Origin: Acidimicrobiales bacterium
GTDB lineage: Bacteria > Actinomycetota > Acidimicrobiia > Acidimicrobiales > Bog-793
Length of the DNA: 44,396 nucleotides
Direction: 5' to 3'
Assembly (NCBI GenBank): GCA_035533595.1
Contig: DATLTN010000042.1
Coordinates: 1 to 44,396, forward strand
In this document: positions 31,470-39,397 of the stretch, in pieces
Numbering within the stretch: the stretch's first letter is position 1
Layout of the letters: each line of letters begins with the position of its first letter
The notes under the pieces: model-generated
Database searches by the model: none
Told to the model about the DNA's origin: nothing
What the model saw: only the letters and a program-made list of their open reading frames with translations
Made by a program: the position numbers and the translations under genes

Positions 31470-32249
31470 TCAGCCGACGAGCAGCTTGATCGCGACCGTC
31501 AGGCCGCCGACCACGATGATCCCGCGCAGCACCGGCGCGGGGAGCCTGCGCCCGACCGACGCGCCCACCTGGCCTCCGAGGACCGAGGTGATGGCGATGA
31601 TCAGCGCGACCTCGTAGTCGACCGGGGCGAAGATGATGAAGAGCACCCCGGCGAGGGCGTTCACCACCGCGGCGAGGACGTTCTTCAGGCCGTTCAGCCG
31701 CTGCAGGTGGTCGTCGAGGTTGATCGCCAGCAGGGCGATGAGGATCACCCCCTGCGCGGCACCGAAGTAGCCGCCGTAGACGCCGGCGAGGAAGACCCCG
31801 AGGCGCAGCGCGAGGCCGCCGGACTCGGCGCGCGGCCCGCGCGCTGCGAGCGCCTTCGCGACCCGCGGCTGGATGAGCACCATGCACACGGCGAGGATCA
31901 CGAGCCACGGCACGACGTCGTGGAAGGTGCCGGGGATGACGAGCAGGAGGGTCGCGCCGGTGATCCCGCCCGCCGCGGACCAGGGGATCAGCTTGCGCAT
32001 CCGCGGCGCCTGGCCGACGAGCTCGCGGCGGTAGCCGTGCACCGCGGAGACGTTGCCGAGGACGAGGCCGATGTTGTTGGAGACGTTCGCGACGAGCGGT
32101 GACAAGCCGAGGGCGACGAGCGTCGGGAAGGTGACGAGCGAGCCGGAGCCGACGATCGCATTGATCGTCCCCGCCGCGAAGCCGGCGGCCGCGATCGCGA
32201 GCACGCCGAGCGGGGTGATGTGCAGCGTCGCGAGCAGCGGGGCGATCAC
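31470..32249 (-). CDS. TauE/SafE family membrane transporter
   Basis: The 259-residue protein has about eight hydrophobic segments in the two-repeat arrangement of the TauE/SafE family. Repeat one has IAAAGFAAGTINAIVGSGSL, with the conserved Gly-Ser-Gly-Ser. Repeat two has VFLAGVYGGYFGAAQGVILI, with the matching Gly-Tyr-Phe-Gly-Ala. Members export or import sulfite, sulfoacetate and other organosulfonates or carboxylates. No sulfur metabolism genes are adjacent, so the substrate is open. The start is the ATG complementary to 32247-32249. Confidence 0.88.
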   Translation of the reverse strand: MIAPLLATLHITPLGVLAIAAAGFAAGTINAIVGSGSLVTFPTLVALGLSPLVANVSNNIGLVLGNVSAVHGYRRELVGQAPRMRKLIPWSAAGGITGATLLLVIPGTFHDVVPWLVILAVCMVLIQPRVAKALAARGPRAESGGLALRLGVFLAGVYGGYFGAAQGVILIALLAINLDDHLQRLNGLKNVLAAVVNALAGVLFIIFAPVDYEVALIIAITSVLGGQVGASVGRRLPAPVLRGIIVVGGLTVAIKLLVG

Positions 32250-32355
32250 CGGCGCGTCCTCTCACGCGGCGCGCGCCGGGAAGGGGGCGGGGGAGTCATG
32301 ACCGAGAGAGGGTAGCCAGTCGCCGCCGGCACCCCCGGGCGACGGCTGCCGGGGC

Positions 32356-32511
32356 TCAGTCGCTCGCGCGCGCCCCGTGCGCGGCGGCGGGGGAGTGCAC
32401 CCACGCCCACGCCTCCGCGAGCTTGAGCACGGTGTCGCTCGTCGCGCCGAGGCCGATCTGCTCGAGCAAGCGCGCTCCGATCGCCTCGAGGAGTTGCTCC
32501 TGGTCCGCCAT
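32356..32511 (-). CDS. Small hypothetical protein, 51 residues
   Basis: The ATG complementary to 32509-32511 follows a GGGAGGGAG ribosome site. The product MADQEQLLEAIGARLLEQIG opens with an amphipathic helix, then DTVLKLAEAWAWVHSP. The composition and strong ribosome site suggest a real small protein of a conserved actinobacterial kind with no known function. It is divergent from the gene at 32612. Confidence 0.5.
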   Translation of the reverse strand: MADQEQLLEAIGARLLEQIGLGATSDTVLKLAEAWAWVHSPAAAHGARASD

Positions 32512-32611
32512 CTCCCTCCCGTCCCTCTCGCTCGTCTGACCGGCGGCGCCGCCGCCCGTCACCTGCGAGTCTTCCAGAGGGCCGCGGCGGCTCGGACCTA
32601 GACTCGCCCCC

Positions 32612-32980
32612 ATGGCGGCCCGCGGTGCGCGATTCAGTCGGTACCTGCAGTCGTGGTGGGATCGGCAGCTGCAAGGCGCCACCTACCCGGGGGAGTGGCG
32701 CCACGGTCGCGACGCCGACGCGCTCGCAGGTGAATTCCGCCGCGCCGCGCAGTTTGAGCTCGCGCAGGCCCGCTTCTTGCACCATCGCCCCGACGAGGCC
32801 GCGGCGCGTGCCGTGGTCGACCAGCTCATCCCCGAGCTCACCGAGGCCGACGCCGAGATCGTCGTCGCCGCGATCGTGCGGGCCGGCACCACCGCGCAGC
32901 GGGTACGCACCACCACCGCGGCAGGCGCGGTGCTCACGGTCTTCGCGCTCGTCCTGCGCAATATTCTCCGTGGCCGTTAG
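32612..32980 (+). CDS. Hypothetical protein with C-terminal membrane helix
   Basis: The 122-residue product has a basic, aromatic N-terminus (RFSRYLQSWWDRQ), an acidic/Ala-rich helical middle and one hydrophobic segment near the end (GAVLTVFALVLRNILRG) that could anchor it. The family is not recognised. Its stop codon overlaps the start region of the following phosphatidyltransferase gene, and the two are likely co-transcribed. Confidence 0.65.
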   Translation: MAARGARFSRYLQSWWDRQLQGATYPGEWRHGRDADALAGEFRRAAQFELAQARFLHHRPDEAAARAVVDQLIPELTEADAEIVVAAIVRAGTTAQRVRTTTAAGAVLTVFALVLRNILRGR

Positions 32981-33641
32981 GCCCGCTCCGGCCGGCCCCG
33001 ACGTGGCCACCCCCGACGGCACCGCCGTGACCCCCGCTGCGGAGCCCCTCGACACCGCCGCCCTCGGGCGGGTCCTTACCCTCCCGAACCTGCTCTCGGT
33101 GGCCCGCCTCGGCCTCCTCGCCGCCTTCTTCGTCACGCTCTTCGCCGACGGCGGGCGGGTCGTCGCGGCCGCGCTCCTCGGCGTCGCCGGGGCGACGGAC
33201 TTCCTCGACGGCTACATCGCCCGCCGCTTCAACCAGGTGAGCACGATCGGAAAGATGCTCGATCCGACGGTCGACCGCCTCGTCGTCGCCGGCGCGGTGG
33301 TGGCGAGCGTCGTCTACGGGGCGGTGCCGCTCTGGCTGGCGGCGGCGGTGCTCGTCCGCGAGCTCCTCACCTCGACCATGATGCTCGTGGTCGCGACGCT
33401 CGCCGGCCGGCGGATCGACGTCGTCTTCGTCGGCAAGGCGGCGACCTTCGGCCTCATGTGCGCGATCCCGCTCCTCGTCGCCTCCTACGGACCTGGGAGC
33501 GGTTGGCACGTCGTGCGGGTAGTGGGGTGGGTGATGGCGATCGCGGCCTTCGCGCTCAGCTGCGTCGCGACGGCGAGCTACCTCCCGACTGCCCGGCGCG
33601 CGCTCGCCGGCCGCAGCGGCTCGGCCGGCGGGGCGGCATGA
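32970..33641 (+). CDS. CDP-alcohol phosphatidyltransferase (PgsA-like)
   Basis: The 223-residue membrane enzyme carries the complete CDP-alcohol motif D80-G-x2-A-R-x8-G-x3-D98-x3-D102 (start FLDGYIARRF, end GKMLDPTVDR). It has about six hydrophobic segments. It transfers a phosphatidyl group from CDP-diacylglycerol to an alcohol. Glycerol-3-phosphate (phosphatidylglycerophosphate synthase) is likeliest, because mycobacteria carry pgsA2 in the same neighbourhood. Inositol-phosphate or another alcohol cannot be excluded. I chose the GTG at 32970, which overlaps the upstream stop. A GTG at 33003 is an alternative. The long open frame upstream is out of frame with the real 32612 gene. Confidence 0.88.
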   Translation: MAVRPAPAGPDVATPDGTAVTPAAEPLDTAALGRVLTLPNLLSVARLGLLAAFFVTLFADGGRVVAAALLGVAGATDFLDGYIARRFNQVSTIGKMLDPTVDRLVVAGAVVASVVYGAVPLWLAAAVLVRELLTSTMMLVVATLAGRRIDVVFVGKAATFGLMCAIPLLVASYGPGSGWHVVRVVGWVMAIAAFALSCVATASYLPTARRALAGRSGSAGGAA

Positions 33642-33666
33642 GCGCGAGCGCGGGGGAGGTCCGGCG

Positions 33667-36159
33667 GTGAAGGCGGTGATCATGGCGGGAGGTGAGGGGA
33701 CGCGGCTGCGCCCGCTCACGACGAGCCAGCCGAAGCCGATGCTCCCGCTCGCCAACCGGCCGATGGCCGAGCACGTGATCGGCCTGCTGAAGCGCCACGG
33801 CTTCACCGACATCGTGGTCACCGTCGCCTTCCTCGCGAACACGATCCGCACCTACTTCGGCGACGGCTCGGACTTCGGGGTGCGCATCGCGTACGCCACC
33901 GAAGAGACCCCGCTCGGCACGGCCGGCTCGGTGCGAAACGCCCGCGACGAGCTCGACGAGCGCTTCCTCGTGATCTCCGGTGACGTCCTCACCGACGTCG
34001 ACCTCACCGAGCTCGTCGCCTTCCACGAGGAGAAGAAGGCGACGGCGACGCTCTGCCTGAAGCCGATCGAGAACCCCCTCGAGTTCGGGATCGTGATCAC
34101 CGACCACGAGGGGCGGATCGAGCGCTTCCTCGAGAAGCCGACCTGGGGGCAGGTCTTCTCCGACACCATCAACACCGGTATCTACGTCCTCGAGCCCGAG
34201 GTCCTCGACCACGTCGCGCCGGACACGCCGGTCGACTTCTCCTCGGAGGTCTTCCCCGAGCTGCTCGCCGCGGACGCCCGCCTCTACGGCTTTGTCACCG
34301 ACCGCTACTGGGAGGACGTCGGCACGCTCGAGGCCTACCTCGCGGCGCACAAGGACGTCCTCGACCGCAAGGTGAACGTCGAGATCGACGCCTTCCCGCT
34401 CCGCCCGGGGGTCTTCGTCGGCGCCGGGGCCGAGATCGACCCGAGCGCGGTGATCGAGGGGCCGGTGCTGATCGGCGACAACTGCCGAATCGGGCCGGGC
34501 GCCCGCCTCGGCCCCTACACCGTGCTCGGCGCCAACGTGCGCGTCAGCGACAGCGCCGAGCTCGAGCAGTCCGTCGTCCACGACAACTGCTTCCTCGGCA
34601 CGGGGGTGAACGTGCGCGGCAGCGTGATCGGCCGCTCGGGCGAGCTGCGCCAGGGGGCGCACCTCGAGGAGGGCGTCGTGCTCGGCGACAACTGCCGCAT
34701 CGGCCAGCAGGCGGTGATCACCTCCGGGGTGAAGATCTACCCGAACAAGGTCGTCGAGGACGAGGCGACGGTCACCCAGTCGATCATCTGGGAGTCCCGC
34801 GGCTCGCGCTCGCTCTTCGGCCGCCTCGGCGTCTCCGGGCTGGCAAACGTCGACCTCTCTCCCGAGCTCGCGGTGCGCGTCGCGCTCTCCTACGCGACGA
34901 CGCTCCCGAAGGGCTCGGTCGTCACGACCTCGCGCGACTCCTCCCGCTCGGCGCGCATGTTGAAGCGGGCGATCATGGTCGGCCTCACCGCCGCGGGGCT
35001 GAACGTCGAGGACCTCGAGGTGGCGACGATCCCGGTGACGCGCTTCCAGGTGCGCTCGGGGCCCGCCTCGGGTGGCGTCACGGTGCGCCTCGCGAACGAC
35101 GACCCGCAGTCGGTCGTGATCCGCTTCCTCGACGCCGAGGGCGTCGACATCGACGAGGGGATGCAGCGGCGGATCGAGCGTCTCTATGACCGAGAGGGGC
35201 CGCGCCGCGTGCTCGCCGCGGAGATCGGCGACATCGACTTCCCCGCCCGCACGGTCGAGATGTACACCGCCGGGCTGATGGCCGGCATCGATCTCGAGGC
35301 GCTCAGGAAGATCCGGTTCAAGCTCGTCCTCGACTACGCCTACGGGGCGGCGAGCCTCGTGATGCCGAACGTCCTCGCCAAGCTCTCCGCCGACGTCCTC
35401 GTCGTCAACCCCCTCGTCTCGACGGTCGGGGTCCTCGAGTTCGACCGCTCCGTCCACGCACACCGCCTCGCCGATCTCGTCCGCTCCTCCGGCGCCCACC
35501 TCGGCGCGGTGATCAGCCCCGACGGGGAGCAGCTCACCCTCGTCGACGACACCGGGCGCGTCCTCAGCGACGGCGAGACGCTGCTCGCCTTCACCCGCCT
35601 GGTCGCCGAGTCGGTGCCCGCGGCGCGCATCGCGATGCCCGTCAGCGCGAGCTGGCGGGTGAACGAGCTCGCCGCCGAGCTCGGCGCCGAGGTGGCGTGG
35701 TCCAAGCTCGGCACCTCGCACCTCATGGAGCTCGCCGGCGAGAGCGGTGCGCACTTCGCGGCGGACGGGGAGGGGGGGATCGCCTTCCCGCAGTTCCTCC
35801 CCGCCTTCGACGGCGTCTCCGCCCTCGTGCACCTGCTCGCACTGCTCGCCCACCGCGGCGCCCACCTCTCCGACGCCCTCGTCGGCCTGCCCTCGGTGAA
35901 CGTCGTGCACCTCGCGGTGCACACCCCCTTCGAGCAGAAGGGCACGGTGATGCGGGGCCTCCTCGAGCACGCGCGCGGCGACCAGGTCGTGCTGATCGAC
36001 GGGGTGAAGAGCGTCGATCCCGACGGTTGGACCCTCGTCGTCCCCGACGCCGAGGACCCCGTGACGCACGTCTACGCGGAGGCCGACGACCCCGCCGCCT
36101 CGAGCGGGCGGGCGCGTGCCGCCGCCGAGGACATCGGGCGCATCCTCACCGAAGGCTGA
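33667..36159 (+). CDS. Fused sugar-1-phosphate nucleotidyltransferase and phosphomannomutase-like protein
   Basis: The 830-residue protein has three parts. Residues 1-235 are a nucleotidyltransferase domain (AVIMAGGEGTRLRPLT, then KPMLPLANRP). About 250-345 are left-handed beta-helix hexapeptide repeats (VLIGDNCRIGPGARLG, VVLGDNCRIGQQ). About 380-830 are alpha-phosphohexomutase domains. Such fusions are annotated as mannose-1-phosphate guanylyltransferase/phosphomannomutase and are widespread in actinobacteria. The mutase part lacks a TASHNP catalytic serine loop (the region reads VRSGPASGGVTVRL). It also lacks a DGDxDR metal site (the matching region reads ISPDGEQLTLVDD), so it is probably not an active mutase. 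The start is the GTG at 33667 with a GGGGGAGGT ribosome site. It follows the phosphatidyltransferase by 25 nt. Confidence 0.88.
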   Translation: MKAVIMAGGEGTRLRPLTTSQPKPMLPLANRPMAEHVIGLLKRHGFTDIVVTVAFLANTIRTYFGDGSDFGVRIAYATEETPLGTAGSVRNARDELDERFLVISGDVLTDVDLTELVAFHEEKKATATLCLKPIENPLEFGIVITDHEGRIERFLEKPTWGQVFSDTINTGIYVLEPEVLDHVAPDTPVDFSSEVFPELLAADARLYGFVTDRYWEDVGTLEAYLAAHKDVLDRKVNVEIDAFPLRPGVFVGAGAEIDPSAVIEGPVLIGDNCRIGPGARLGPYTVLGANVRVSDSAELEQSVVHDNCFLGTGVNVRGSVIGRSGELRQGAHLEEGVVLGDNCRIGQQAVITSGVKIYPNKVVEDEATVTQSIIWESRGSRSLFGRLGVSGLANVDLSPELAVRVALSYATTLPKGSVVTTSRDSSRSARMLKRAIMVGLTAAGLNVEDLEVATIPVTRFQVRSGPASGGVTVRLANDDPQSVVIRFLDAEGVDIDEGMQRRIERLYDREGPRRVLAAEIGDIDFPARTVEMYTAGLMAGIDLEALRKIRFKLVLDYAYGAASLVMPNVLAKLSADVLVVNPLVSTVGVLEFDRSVHAHRLADLVRSSGAHLGAVISPDGEQLTLVDDTGRVLSDGETLLAFTRLVAESVPAARIAMPVSASWRVNELAAELGAEVAWSKLGTSHLMELAGESGAHFAADGEGGIAFPQFLPAFDGVSALVHLLALLAHRGAHLSDALVGLPSVNVVHLAVHTPFEQKGTVMRGLLEHARGDQVVLIDGVKSVDPDGWTLVVPDAEDPVTHVYAEADDPAASSGRARAAAEDIGRILTEG

Positions 36160-36198
36160 CGCGCGGCGCGGCCACGGTCAGGGCCGGCCTCCCTTCGA

Positions 36199-36204
36199 TA
36201 CATT
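36199..36204 (+). promoter_or_regulatory. -10 element (TACATT) placing the gcvH start codon at +1
   Basis: GATACATT ends 6 nt before the gcvH ATG at 36211 and no ribosome site precedes it. This geometry fits a leaderless transcript. The -35 region is poor, so the assignment rests on the -10 box alone. Confidence 0.35.
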
Positions 36205-36210
36205 TCGCAC

Positions 36211-36591
36211 ATGGAGATCCCCGACGACCTGCGCTACAGCACCGACCACGAATGGACCCGCGAGGAGGGTGGACGCGTGCGGGTCGGCATCACCGACTTC
36301 GCCCAGGAGGCCCTCGGCGACGTGGTCTTCGTCGAGCTGCCAACCGTCGGCGCCGAGGTCGCCGCCGGTGCGGCGCTCGCCGAGGTGGAGTCCACCAAGT
36401 CGGTCTCGGAGGTTTACGCGCCGGTCGCCGGCAGGGTCGTCGAGGTGAACTCGGCGCTCGCCGAGCACCCCGAGACGATGAACGCCGACCCCTACGGCGA
36501 GGGCTGGGTCTGCGTCCTCGAGGGCGCCGACGCCGCCGCGCTGGCAGCGCTGCTCGACGCGCATGCCTACCGCGAGTTAACGATTTCCTGA
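36211..36591 (+). CDS. gcvH: Glycine cleavage system H protein
   Basis: The 126-residue lipoyl carrier protein has the lipoylation site K63 in VESTKSVSEVYAP. The typical opening is YSTDHEWTREEGGRVRVGIT, and YGEGWVCVLE lies near the end. It shuttles the aminomethyl group between the P, T and L proteins. Unlike many genomes, gcvH lies about 4 kb from gcvT/gcvP here, on the other side of the FHA-MerR-nuclease genes. The same separation occurs in mycobacteria. A TACATT box just upstream suggests a leaderless message. Confidence 0.95.
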   Translation: MEIPDDLRYSTDHEWTREEGGRVRVGITDFAQEALGDVVFVELPTVGAEVAAGAALAEVESTKSVSEVYAPVAGRVVEVNSALAEHPETMNADPYGEGWVCVLEGADAAALAALLDAHAYRELTIS

Positions 36592-36640
36592 CGCGCGAGG
36601 GCGTCTTCGCCAGGGGCACGGGCCCCAGGGAGGGACTACC

Positions 36641-37120
36641 GTGGACGGAGTGTTCTGCCACAACTGCGGCCACCGGAACCCCCCCGACGCGAACTTCTGT
36701 TCGTCGTGCGGTGCGGCACTCACCCCGAGCACGGTGAACACCGTCGCGTTCATGCCGGACGATGTCTCGGGGGACCTCGGCGACGAGGAGCTCGCCCTCG
36801 CGCTGCCCGAGCTCGCCGAGGGGATCGGTGTGCTCGTCGTGAAGCGCGGCCCCGACAGCGGGGCGAAGTACCTGCTCGACAACGAGACGACCCGCGTCGG
36901 CCGCCACCCCGAGAGCGACATCTTCCTCGATGACATCACCGTCTCCCGTCGGCACGCGGAGTTCCTGCGGGAGGAGGCCGGCTACCAGCTCTGCGACGTC
37001 GGCTCGCTGAACGGCACCTACGTGAACCGCGAGCGGATCGAGAAGGTTGCCTTGAGCTCTGGCGACGAGGTGCAGATCGGGAAGTTCAAGCTCGTCTTCC
37101 TGGTCTCCCGGTCGCATTGA
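36641..37120 (+). CDS. FHA domain protein with N-terminal zinc ribbon (GarA-like)
   Basis: The 159-residue protein has a zinc ribbon at the start (C6, C9, C20, C23: FCHNCGHRN and FCSSCGAAL), a linker, and an FHA domain at about 70-155. The phosphothreonine-binding residues G87-R88-H89, S102-R103-R104-H105 and N124-G125 are present. In mycobacteria the gene at this place is garA, a PknB/PknG substrate that controls glutamate metabolism. There the N-terminal ETTS motif is phosphorylated and folds back on the FHA domain. Here TVNTVAFMPD (T31, T34) could play that part, which is inference. The GTG start has an AGGGAGGG ribosome site. The stop overlaps the next start (TGATG). Confidence 0.87.
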   Translation: MDGVFCHNCGHRNPPDANFCSSCGAALTPSTVNTVAFMPDDVSGDLGDEELALALPELAEGIGVLVVKRGPDSGAKYLLDNETTRVGRHPESDIFLDDITVSRRHAEFLREEAGYQLCDVGSLNGTYVNRERIEKVALSSGDEVQIGKFKLVFLVSRSH

Positions 37121-38163
37121 TGGGTGCAGCGGGGCGGAGCCCCACCGACCGTAGCTACCTGTCCATCCGCGAGGTCCTCGACCTGCTCGTCGAGGAGTTC
37201 CCCGACGTCACGATCTCGAAGATCCGCTTCCTCGAGAGCCGCGGCCTGATCTCGCCCGAGCGCACGCCGTCCGGCTACCGCAAGTTCTACGAGCCCGACG
37301 TCGAGCGGCTGCGCTGGATCCTGCGCCAGCAGCGCGAGCACTTCCTCCCCCTGAAGGTGATCAAGGGGCGCCTCGAGAGCGGGAACGGCCGCGCATCGAC
37401 CGAGCCCGTCGAGGCCTCGCTCTTCGACGAGTTCGTCCCCGACGGCCCGCCGCCCGCAGACGACGTCCGCATCCCGGCGCACGCGCTGCGCGCCCCGGCG
37501 AGCAACGCCGCGCCCGCGGCGCGCGTCCCGGCGCTCAGCGCGCGTGTGATCGCCCCCGCCCGCGCGACGCTCGAGGAGCGCCCCGCGCCGCCGCGCCCCC
37601 CCGAGGCGTCGGCCGCGCCCCGGCCCGCCCCCGAGCCGCCCTCGGCCCCACCGGAGGCTGTCGCCGCGGCGCCGGAGGCCCCTGCTGCCCGGAGCGAAGA
37701 GGAGCCCGCTTCGCCTCCCGCCGCCCCGCCCGCCGAGCCGCGCTCCGCCCGCCCCTCCGCGGCCGCCCGCGGGGCGCTCGCCGCCGGCGCCTTCACCTGC
37801 GCCGAGCTCGCCGCCGCGGCGGGCGTCGAGCCGTCGCTCGTCTCCGCGCTCGAGGAGTACGGCCTCATCGAGGCGACGGCGATCGCCGGCGTCGCCTGCT
37901 TCACCGACGACGTGCTGCCACTCGTGCGCGCCGCTGCGGGCTTCGCCCGCTTCGGCATCGAGGCCCGCCACCTCCGCACCTTCAAGCACGCCGCGGAGCG
38001 CGAGGCCGGCCTGTTCTCCCAGGTCGTGACGCCGCTGCTGCTGCAGCGCAACCCCGCCTCGCGGGTGCTCGCCGGCGAGCAGCTGGAGGAGCTCGCCACC
38101 CTCGGCGCCGCGCTGCAGGCTTCGCTCGTGCAGCGGGCGACGCGCGACCTGCTCGGCGGGTGA
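37120..38163 (+). CDS. ftsR: MerR family regulator, FtsR type
   Basis: The 347-residue protein has an N-terminal winged helix (YLSIREVLDLLVEEFPDV, then ISKIRFLESRGLI and SGYRKFYEPDVERL) in the form peculiar to the actinobacterial FtsR/Rv1828 group. A long Pro/Ala linker (about residues 110-225) leads to a C-terminal helical domain with a second HTH-like segment (GAFTCAELAAAAGVEPSLV). FtsR of Corynebacterium activates ftsZ. The same gene follows garA in mycobacteria, which supports the name. The ATG at 37120 overlaps the upstream TGA, and the stop overlaps the next GTG, so it is translationally coupled on both sides. Confidence 0.87.
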   Translation: MGAAGRSPTDRSYLSIREVLDLLVEEFPDVTISKIRFLESRGLISPERTPSGYRKFYEPDVERLRWILRQQREHFLPLKVIKGRLESGNGRASTEPVEASLFDEFVPDGPPPADDVRIPAHALRAPASNAAPAARVPALSARVIAPARATLEERPAPPRPPEASAAPRPAPEPPSAPPEAVAAAPEAPAARSEEEPASPPAAPPAEPRSARPSAAARGALAAGAFTCAELAAAAGVEPSLVSALEEYGLIEATAIAGVACFTDDVLPLVRAAAGFARFGIEARHLRTFKHAAEREAGLFSQVVTPLLLQRNPASRVLAGEQLEELATLGAALQASLVQRATRDLLGG

Positions 38164-38753
38164 CCGTCGGCCTCCGACCCTTCCTCGAGCCCGACGCCAT
38201 CGCGGCGCACGTCGCCCGGCTCGGTGCCGAGATCACCGTCACTCACCCCCGCGAGGTCGTCCTCGTCGGGCTGCTGAAGGACAGCGCGATCTTCCTGGCG
38301 GACCTGCTGCGCCAGATCGAGAGCCCCTGCGTCGTCGATTTCCTCTCGATGAGCGCCTACCGCCCCGGCGAACGCCGGGTGCGTCTCATGAAGGACCTCG
38401 ACGTCGACGTCGAGGGGCGCGAGGTCGTGCTCGTGCGCGACATCGTCGACACCGGCCTCTCGGTCCGCTACGTCCTCGAGCTACTCGCGGCGCGTGGCGC
38501 GAAGAGCGTCCAGCTGTGCGCGCTGCTCGACCGCCGCGAGCGCCACATCCTGCCCCTCGAGGTCGACTACTGCGGCCAGGCGACCGACGAGCGCTTCCTC
38601 GTCGGCTACGGCCTCGACCTCTCCGAGCAGTACCGCAACCTGCCCGCGATCTACGCCGTCGACCCCCTCGTCCTCGACGCTGACCCGGCAGCCGCCCGCC
38701 TCGCGCTCTACGGCCCGCGGGCCGGGGGCGCAACTTTGCACGGGCGGGGGTAA
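38160..38753 (+). CDS. Hypoxanthine/guanine-type phosphoribosyltransferase-like protein
   Basis: The 197-residue type I PRTase has the PRPP loop EVVLVRDIVDTGLSVRY (D94, D97, T98, G99). The pyrophosphate loop lies near VVLVGLLKDSAIF, and FLVGYGLDLSEQYRNLP at the purine-binding end is as in HPRT enzymes. Purine salvage is the likely role. Mycobacteria do not have a PRTase gene at this place, so it is an insertion relative to them. The GTG at 38160 overlaps the upstream stop (GTGA). Its own stop lies inside a dyad (38730-38758) before the nuclease gene. Confidence 0.85.
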   Translation: MTVGLRPFLEPDAIAAHVARLGAEITVTHPREVVLVGLLKDSAIFLADLLRQIESPCVVDFLSMSAYRPGERRVRLMKDLDVDVEGREVVLVRDIVDTGLSVRYVLELLAARGAKSVQLCALLDRRERHILPLEVDYCGQATDERFLVGYGLDLSEQYRNLPAIYAVDPLVLDADPAAARLALYGPRAGGATLHGRG

Positions 38754-38758
38754 GTTGC
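38730..38758. promoter_or_regulatory. Dyad and -10-like element before the bifunctional nuclease gene
   Basis: GCAACTT (38730-38736) and AAGTTGC (38752-38758) are a perfect 7-bp inverted repeat 15 nt apart, ending 4 nt before the ATG at 38763. TAAGTT (38751-38756) could be a -10 box for a leaderless message. The spacing is like that of MerR operators, and a MerR gene lies just upstream. Binding is a guess. Confidence 0.35.
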
Positions 38759-38762
38759 AGAA

Positions 38763-39260
38763 ATGCTGGAGGTGCGGCTAGCCGCGCTGCGGGTCGACCT
38801 GCCGACGAACACGCCGGTGGTGCTGCTCCAAGAGGTCGCGGGCGAACGCTCGCTGCCGATCTACATCGGCGCCCCCGAGGCGACCGCGATCGCCTACGCC
38901 CTCGAGCGCGTCGCCGTGCCGCGGCCGATGACGCACGACCTGATGAAGGAGCTCGTCGACGCGTTCGGCGCAACCGTCGAGCGCATCGTCGTCACCGAGA
39001 TCCGCGAGGGCACCTTCTTCGCCGTCGTCCACCTGCAGGCGGGCGAGCGCAAGGTCGAGATCTCGGCGCGCCCCTCCGACGCGATCGCGCTGGCGGCGCG
39101 CACCGACTCGCCGATCTACGTCGAGGACGACCTGATGGAGATCGCCGGCGTGGTGATCGAAGAGGAGCCGGAGGTCGCGGTCGAGGAGAACCCCGAGGAG
39201 CTCGTCGGCCAGTTCCGCGACTTCCTCAACCAGATCCGCCCCGAGGACTTCTCCGGCTGA
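38763..39260 (+). CDS. Bifunctional nuclease family protein (DUF151)
   Basis: The 165-residue protein matches the BFN/DUF151 family throughout. It has VVLLQEVAGERSLPIYIGAPEA in the first half and MTHDLMKELVDAFGATVERI in the middle. RKVEISARPSDAIALAARTDSPIYVEDDLM contains the conserved Arg-Pro-Ser-Asp-Ala. A plant member has RNase and DNase activity, and the bacterial role is not settled. The orthologue (Rv1829) sits between the two MerR genes in mycobacteria too. An acidic C-terminal tail follows the domain. Confidence 0.92.
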   Translation: MLEVRLAALRVDLPTNTPVVLLQEVAGERSLPIYIGAPEATAIAYALERVAVPRPMTHDLMKELVDAFGATVERIVVTEIREGTFFAVVHLQAGERKVEISARPSDAIALAARTDSPIYVEDDLMEIAGVVIEEEPEVAVEENPEELVGQFRDFLNQIRPEDFSG

Positions 39261-39285
39261 CGGACCCGCGGCGTCGCAAATGACG

Positions 39286-39313
39286 CTGACCTGCGGAGTC
39301 GACGCGCTAATCT
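39286..39313 (+). promoter_or_regulatory. Promoter of the merR-nuclease-gcvT-gcvPA-gcvPB operon
   Basis: CTGACC (39286-39291), a 16-nt spacer and TAATCT (39308-39313) form a SigA-like promoter in the 137-nt gap before the MerR gene. The next five genes follow with at most 19 nt between them or overlaps, so this is likely their main promoter. Confidence 0.45.
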
Positions 39314-39317
39314 CCTC

Positions 39318-39341
39318 ACACCGGCGTAACTACGCGGGTGT
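39318..39341. promoter_or_regulatory. Near-perfect 24-bp palindrome, candidate MerR operator
   Basis: ACACCGGCGTA (39318-39328) and TACGCGGGTGT (39331-39341) are inverted 11-bp arms with one mismatch around a 2-nt centre. It begins 4 nt after the -10 box and covers the expected transcription start. The position favours repression by a dimeric regulator. The adjacent MerR protein is the obvious candidate. Confidence 0.6.
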
Positions 39342-39397
39342 AGGACGGCTGACCGAGAACGGCCGCCGCCCGGTCACGGGTGGACAGGGAGGACGCA

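Noticed and set aside
33556-36069. 837-residue minus-strand open frame
   Set aside because: It is antisense of the nucleotidyltransferase/mutase gene, with His/Asp/Glu-rich translation and no domain.
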